Assembly (NCBI GenBank): GCA_017450705.1
Contig: JAFSTC010000054.1
Coordinates: 1-64,000, forward strand
Length of the DNA: 64,000 nt
DNA from: Lentisphaeria bacterium
GTDB lineage: Bacteria; Verrucomicrobiota; Lentisphaeria; Victivallales; Victivallaceae
Reading direction: 5' to 3'
The notes beneath the pieces are model-generated. The model did no database searches. It had not been told where the DNA came from and worked only from the letters and a program-made list of their open reading frames with translations. The translations under genes and the position numbers were made by a program. Position 1 is the first letter of the stretch, and each line of letters begins with the position of its first letter. Of this stretch, positions 60,857 through 64,000 are shown piece by piece.

Positions 60857-61762
60857 ATGGCCGCAAAAGCAGATGTTTGTGTCAATGACGTCGTTTCCGC
60901 CGTTCAGGGCGGTACCGTCGGGGAATTCTTCCGGGACCTCTGGGAGCAGTATCAGTCCGAGATCATCAATCTGGGAAGGTGCATCCTGCTCTCCGTTCTC
61001 GTCATTCTGCTGGCGTGGCTCGTTGCGCGGATCGCCCGCAAAGTGCTGGTCAAAGCCATGAGCAAAATTCCCGGTCTGGACGCGGCGGTCGGGAATATCC
61101 TCGCCGGGATCGCCCGGGCCGTCATCTGGCTCTTCGCCGCCCTCATCATCCTCGATCTTTTCGGGATCAATACCGCCAGCATCCTCACGGTCCTGGGCGC
61201 CGCCGGCCTGGCCGTCGGTCTGGCCATGAAGGACTCCCTGAGCAACATCGCTTCCGGTCTGATGCTTCTTTTCCTGCGTCCCTACAAGGCCGGCGATTAC
61301 ATCGACTGCGGCTCCGTCAGCGGCACGATCAAGGAGATCGGTCTCTTCACCACCGTGTTCATGACGGTGGACGGCGTGTACATCTCCGCGCCCAACAGCG
61401 TCATCTTCGGGCATCCGATCAAGAACTTCTCCCGCAATCCGTTGCGCCGCGCGGACATCACCGTCGGCATCGCCTACGGCGACTCGCTCTCCTGCGCGGT
61501 GGAGACGCTCAAGAAACTCATGCTCGACAGCGACCTCATCATGAAGGACCCCGCGCCCGAAGTCCTCGTCGCGGAACTGGCCGACAGCTCCGTCAATCTC
61601 ACGCTCCGTTTCTGGACGGCGACGGAGAACTACTGGGCCGCCTACTGGATGATCAAGGCCCAGCTCAAGACCACCATCGAGGCCGCCGGACTCAACATCC
61701 CGTTCCCGCAGCGCGTCGTGACCTTCGCCAACGCCATCCCCGAGGACCGCAAGGCGGAGTAA
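60857..61762 (+). CDS. Small-conductance mechanosensitive channel (MscS family)
   Basis: 301 aa. Three membrane helices are followed by the pore-lining TM3 pattern LTVLGAAGLAVGLAMKDSLSNIASGLMLLFLRPYKAGDYI and the beta domain (GTIKEIGLFTTVFMTVDGVYISAPNSVIFGHPIKNFSRNPLRRADITVGIAYGDS), which are the MscS signatures. It opens on membrane tension to release solutes after hypo-osmotic shock. SD AAGGAG lies 9 nt upstream. The gene has its own promoter and terminator. Confidence 0.97.
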   Translation: MAAKADVCVNDVVSAVQGGTVGEFFRDLWEQYQSEIINLGRCILLSVLVILLAWLVARIARKVLVKAMSKIPGLDAAVGNILAGIARAVIWLFAALIILDLFGINTASILTVLGAAGLAVGLAMKDSLSNIASGLMLLFLRPYKAGDYIDCGSVSGTIKEIGLFTTVFMTVDGVYISAPNSVIFGHPIKNFSRNPLRRADITVGIAYGDSLSCAVETLKKLMLDSDLIMKDPAPEVLVAELADSSVNLTLRFWTATENYWAAYWMIKAQLKTTIEAAGLNIPFPQRVVTFANAIPEDRKAE

Positions 61763-61786
61763 AACGAACTGCCGTTGATTCGTTCC

Positions 61787-61821
61787 GGGCGGAAGGATCT
61801 TTCTTCCGCCCGCCTTTTTTT
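61787..61821 (+). terminator. Rho-independent terminator after the MscS gene
   Basis: GGGCGGAAG (61787-61795) pairs perfectly with CTTCCGCCC (61803-61811), followed by GC and seven T (61814-61820). Confidence 0.95.
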
Positions 61822-61843
61822 GCCGAAAATCCAGCCTGGGCGG

Positions 61844-61871
61844 TTGACGGACGCGCCGGGGAGAGTATATT
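61844..61871 (+). promoter_or_regulatory. Promoter TTGACG-N16-TATATT for the HD-domain gene
   Basis: TTGACG (61844-61849), 16 bp, TATATT (61866-61871); the GGAGG site follows at 61884-61888. Confidence 0.65.
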
Positions 61872-61896
61872 ATTTCCCGTTACGGAGGCAGGGAAC

Positions 61897-62562
61897 ATGG
61901 AAAACGAAAAAACGGCGCTTCCCCTTTTGGAGCGTGTCGGCCGGATCGTCCGGGAGCGTCTCGAAGGCGCGGACGGGTGCCACGACTGGGATCACACCCA
62001 GCGGGTCTGCGGCAACGCCGAGCGTCTGCTGGCGTCTTTTCCCGACGCCGACGCCGAAGCGGTCCGGCTGGCGGCGCTGCTCCACGACGTGGGACGTCCC
62101 GAGGAGAAGGCGGATGGAAAGGTCTGCCACGCCCTGCGGGGCGCGGAGATCGCCAAAGAGATTCTGACCTCCCTTGCCGCCGATCCGCAACTGGTTTCCC
62201 GGGTCGTCGCCGCCGTGAGGACCCACCGCTACCGGGACGGTCTTGCCCCCGCTTCGCTTGAGGCCGAGATCGTCTACGACGCCGACAAACTGGATTCCCT
62301 GGGCGCGGTGGGGATCGGCCGTGCCTTCCTCTTCGCGGGGAAGCACGGAGCGCGTCTCCACAATACGCGGAAGGAGGCGCTGGAAAACGGCGCCTATTCC
62401 CGCGAGGACACCGCCTACCGGGAGTATCTGGTCAAACTCCGCAAACTCCCCGACGCCATGCGGACCCCGCCTGGAAAGGAACTCGCCCGCGAGCGCGCCG
62501 AGTTCATGCGTCTTTTTTTCGACCGCCTCGACGGGGAGACGGACCCGCGGAAACCCGAGTGA
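61897..62562 (+). CDS. HD-domain metal-dependent phosphohydrolase
   Basis: 221 aa. The start is ATG 61897, with GGAGG 8 nt upstream. The HD motif set is clear: CHDWDHTQRVCGNAERLL (His and the HxxH-like lead), AALLHDVGRPEEK (the HD pair), VRTHRYRDG, and YDADKLDSLGAVGIGRAFLF (second Asp). This matches the YedJ/PF01966-type small HD hydrolases, which act on phosphate esters or nucleotides. No partner gene is evident; the physiological substrate is unknown. Confidence 0.92.
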   Translation: MENEKTALPLLERVGRIVRERLEGADGCHDWDHTQRVCGNAERLLASFPDADAEAVRLAALLHDVGRPEEKADGKVCHALRGAEIAKEILTSLAADPQLVSRVVAAVRTHRYRDGLAPASLEAEIVYDADKLDSLGAVGIGRAFLFAGKHGARLHNTRKEALENGAYSREDTAYREYLVKLRKLPDAMRTPPGKELARERAEFMRLFFDRLDGETDPRKPE

Positions 62563-62602
62563 ACGCCGTTCGCTTTTTTTGTGTAAATTCGGAAGTCGAA
62601 GG

Positions 62603-62630
62603 TTGAAATTTGCACATGTTGCGGTATATT
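62603..62630 (+). promoter_or_regulatory. Promoter TTGAAA-N16-TATATT for the DUF4143 ATPase gene
   Basis: TTGAAA (62603-62608), 16 bp, TATATT (62625-62630), just ahead of the GGAGG site before the ATG at 62660. Confidence 0.6.
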
Positions 62631-62659
62631 AACTCTCGGAATAACGAAGGAGGTTTCGG

Positions 62660-63820
62660 ATGATCCGGCGTTTCATCGAACCGCAATTGCAGCGTTTGGC
62701 GGCACAGTTTCCCGTCATCACCATAACCGGGCCCCGGCAGTCGGGCAAGACGACGCTGGCGCAGCATCACTTCGCGGGGTATGATTATGTGAATTTGGAG
62801 GAGCCGGAGATCCGAACCTACGCCATCGAAGACCCGAAGGGTTTTTTGTCGGATCACCCCGCGCCGCTGATCATCGACGAGGTGCAGCGGGTCCCGGCGC
62901 TGCTGAGTTATATCCAGGTCATTTCGGATCGTGAACGGAAATTGGGGCAGTATGTCTTGACCGGAAGCCACCAGCCCAAATTGAATTCCGAAATCAGCCA
63001 GTCTTTGGCGGGACGGACCGGTATTCTCCAACTGTTGCCGTTGTCGATCGCGGAGCTCGCCGCCACAAAATCCTCCACGGATCGGGATGCGCTGATCCAT
63101 CGCGGTTTTCTGCCCAAACTTCATGCGATGCCCGATGCCGATGTCGAGCTTGAGTATTCCAACTATTTTGCCACGTATGTCGAGCGCGACGTCAGGCTGC
63201 TGATCAATTTGCAGCATCAGCACGAATTCGAGGTGTTCGTGCGGTTGCTGGCGGGGCGCGTCGGTCAGCTCCTGAATCTCAACAGCCTGTCCGATGACAT
63301 CGGCGTCAGCGCCAAGACCCTCAGGGGGTGGCTGAATATCCTTGAGGCGAGTTTTATCGTTTTCAGACTGCCGCCGTATTTCGAGAATTTCGGGAAACGG
63401 CTGGTCAAGACTCCGAAAATCTATTTTACCGAGGTCGGGCTCGCCGCATGGCTGCTCGGCATCAAGTCGGCGGACATGGTAAGCCGCGATCCGCTGATCG
63501 GCAATCTCTTCGAAAACATGGTCATTGTCGAGGCGTTGAAAGCCCGTCTGAATTCCGGCAATATGCCGGATATGTATTTCTTCCGGGACCAGCGGGGATT
63601 CGAGATCGACATGCTGATCGCCGCCAACCGCAAAATCTATCCCTACGAGATCAAATCCGCCCGCACCTGGTCACCGGACTGGACCGGGAACCTGAAGACT
63701 TTTGCCGAGCGGGATGATAAAATCGAAAAGGGAACGGTGATCTATGCTGGCGACCTGAAGCGATCCGGTGATCCCGCCGCGGTGAATTTCAAAGACACCG
63801 CCGAGATCATTCCGAAATAG
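62660..63820 (+). CDS. AAA-type ATPase with C-terminal DUF4143 domain
   Basis: 386 aa. Walker A is GPRQSGKTT (residues 24-32) and Walker B is PLIIDEVQ, followed by YVLTGSHQ (sensor 1). The C-terminal half is DUF4143 (YSNYFATYVERDVRLLINLQ, FVRLLAGRVGQLLNLNSLSDDIGVSAKTLRGWLNILEASFIVFRLPPYFENFGKRLVKTPKIYFTEVGLAAWLLG, GNLFENMVIVEALKARLN, FFRDQRGFEIDMLI). This widespread, patchily distributed family has no settled function; the C-terminal part resembles restriction-endonuclease-like folds (E-x-D plus YEIKSA). Codon usage seems a little less GC-rich than its neighbours, which may indicate transfer. Confidence 0.95.
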   Translation: MIRRFIEPQLQRLAAQFPVITITGPRQSGKTTLAQHHFAGYDYVNLEEPEIRTYAIEDPKGFLSDHPAPLIIDEVQRVPALLSYIQVISDRERKLGQYVLTGSHQPKLNSEISQSLAGRTGILQLLPLSIAELAATKSSTDRDALIHRGFLPKLHAMPDADVELEYSNYFATYVERDVRLLINLQHQHEFEVFVRLLAGRVGQLLNLNSLSDDIGVSAKTLRGWLNILEASFIVFRLPPYFENFGKRLVKTPKIYFTEVGLAAWLLGIKSADMVSRDPLIGNLFENMVIVEALKARLNSGNMPDMYFFRDQRGFEIDMLIAANRKIYPYEIKSARTWSPDWTGNLKTFAERDDKIEKGTVIYAGDLKRSGDPAAVNFKDTAEIIPK

Positions 63821-63839
63821 TTTTTTTTACCAACGTGTT

Positions 63840-64000
63840 TCAGTACCTTATCATGGCGCGGGTGAGGTCGAAGTCGTTTTCCCTGCCGCGCACCCCGAGC
63901 GCTGCGGTCTTTTCCGGGGCGCTGCGGATCCGGACGACGTCGGCGGTCCGCCGGACGCGGGTCCCCTCGTCAACGGTCTTTTTCCAGACGGTCTCGTTTA
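63840..64000 (-). CDS. C-terminal fragment of a minus-strand gene running off the window
   Basis: From the edge, one minus-strand frame is open to a TGA at 63842-63840 and gives about 53 residues ending ENDFDLTRAMIRY. Its codon usage is like that of its neighbours. The fragment is too short for me to name a family. The stop codon lies 20 bp after the convergent ATPase gene. Confidence 0.5.
   Translation of the reverse strand, partial: NETVWKKTVDEGTRVRRTADVVRIRSAPEKTAALGVRGRENDFDLTRAMIRY

Noticed and set aside
1-64000. CRISPR arrays, insertion sequences, integrases or prophage genes
   Set aside because: No regularly spaced direct repeats, transposase-like proteins or terminal inverted repeats were seen. 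The only repeated DNA is within paralogous genes.

Overview
The window is GC-rich, densely coded bacterial DNA. The best guess is a member of the Lentisphaerota (Victivallis-like). The clues are four pilin-like proteins that start with FTLIELLVV and end in an H-x9-DG motif, several very large secreted polysaccharide-active proteins, and an absence of SusC/SusD-type genes next to them. This placement is an inference from gene content; no rRNA is present to confirm it. Promoters are easy to read and mostly of the form TTGAAA/TTGACA-N16/17-TATATT/TATAAT. I see no tRNA, rRNA, CRISPR array, insertion sequence or phage gene.

Layout. (1) 1-4437, minus strand: an AraC-type regulator, a pilin-like protein and a secreted CBM9/GH123-like protein cut by the window edge. 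(2) 4684-10958: a poly(ADP-ribose) glycohydrolase-like protein, a GT39/ArnT-like membrane glycosyltransferase, the tsf-rpsB pair and a sodium:amino-acid symporter. (3) 11123-31103: a LacI-type regulator followed by a CACGTG-rich promoter. After it come a fucose-isomerase-like enzyme, a class II aldolase-like enzyme, a pilin-like protein, two tandem copies of a two-gene cassette (secreted LamG/CBM9/GH123-like protein plus leaderless clan GH-D glycosidase) and an alpha/alpha-barrel-like protein. A Gfo/Idh/MocA oxidoreductase then sits behind its own promoter and inverted repeat. (4) 31127-50057: four large secreted proteins resembling exo-rhamnogalacturonan lyases (PL26), with two more pilin-like proteins, an FAD oxidoreductase, a DUF4434-type protein and two AraC-type regulators, one with a PocR domain. 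(5) 50129-60679, minus strand: housekeeping and envelope genes: tyrA, aroA, an MlaA-like lipoprotein fused to an alpha/beta hydrolase, rhomboid, queA, a site-2 protease, Nudix, an ECF sigma factor, a probable anti-sigma factor, a Spy-like periplasmic protein, a glycosyltransferase and a small membrane protein. (6) 60857-64000, plus strand except the last fragment: MscS, an HD hydrolase, a DUF4143 ATPase and the 3' end of a minus-strand gene.

How the genes may work together. Regions 1, 3 and 4 look like polysaccharide-utilisation modules. Each pairs regulator(s) with one pilin-like protein and large secreted enzymes. The PL26-like proteins point to rhamnogalacturonan-I-type pectin, and the clan GH-D and isomerase/aldolase genes point to processing of side-chain sugars inside the cell. 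The repeated one-to-one pairing of a pilin-like protein with each enzyme module is the strongest candidate for an undescribed system: it could replace the surface binding proteins of Bacteroidota loci. In region 5, two intramembrane proteases lie directly upstream of an ECF sigma/single-TM protein pair, which suggests an envelope-stress circuit.
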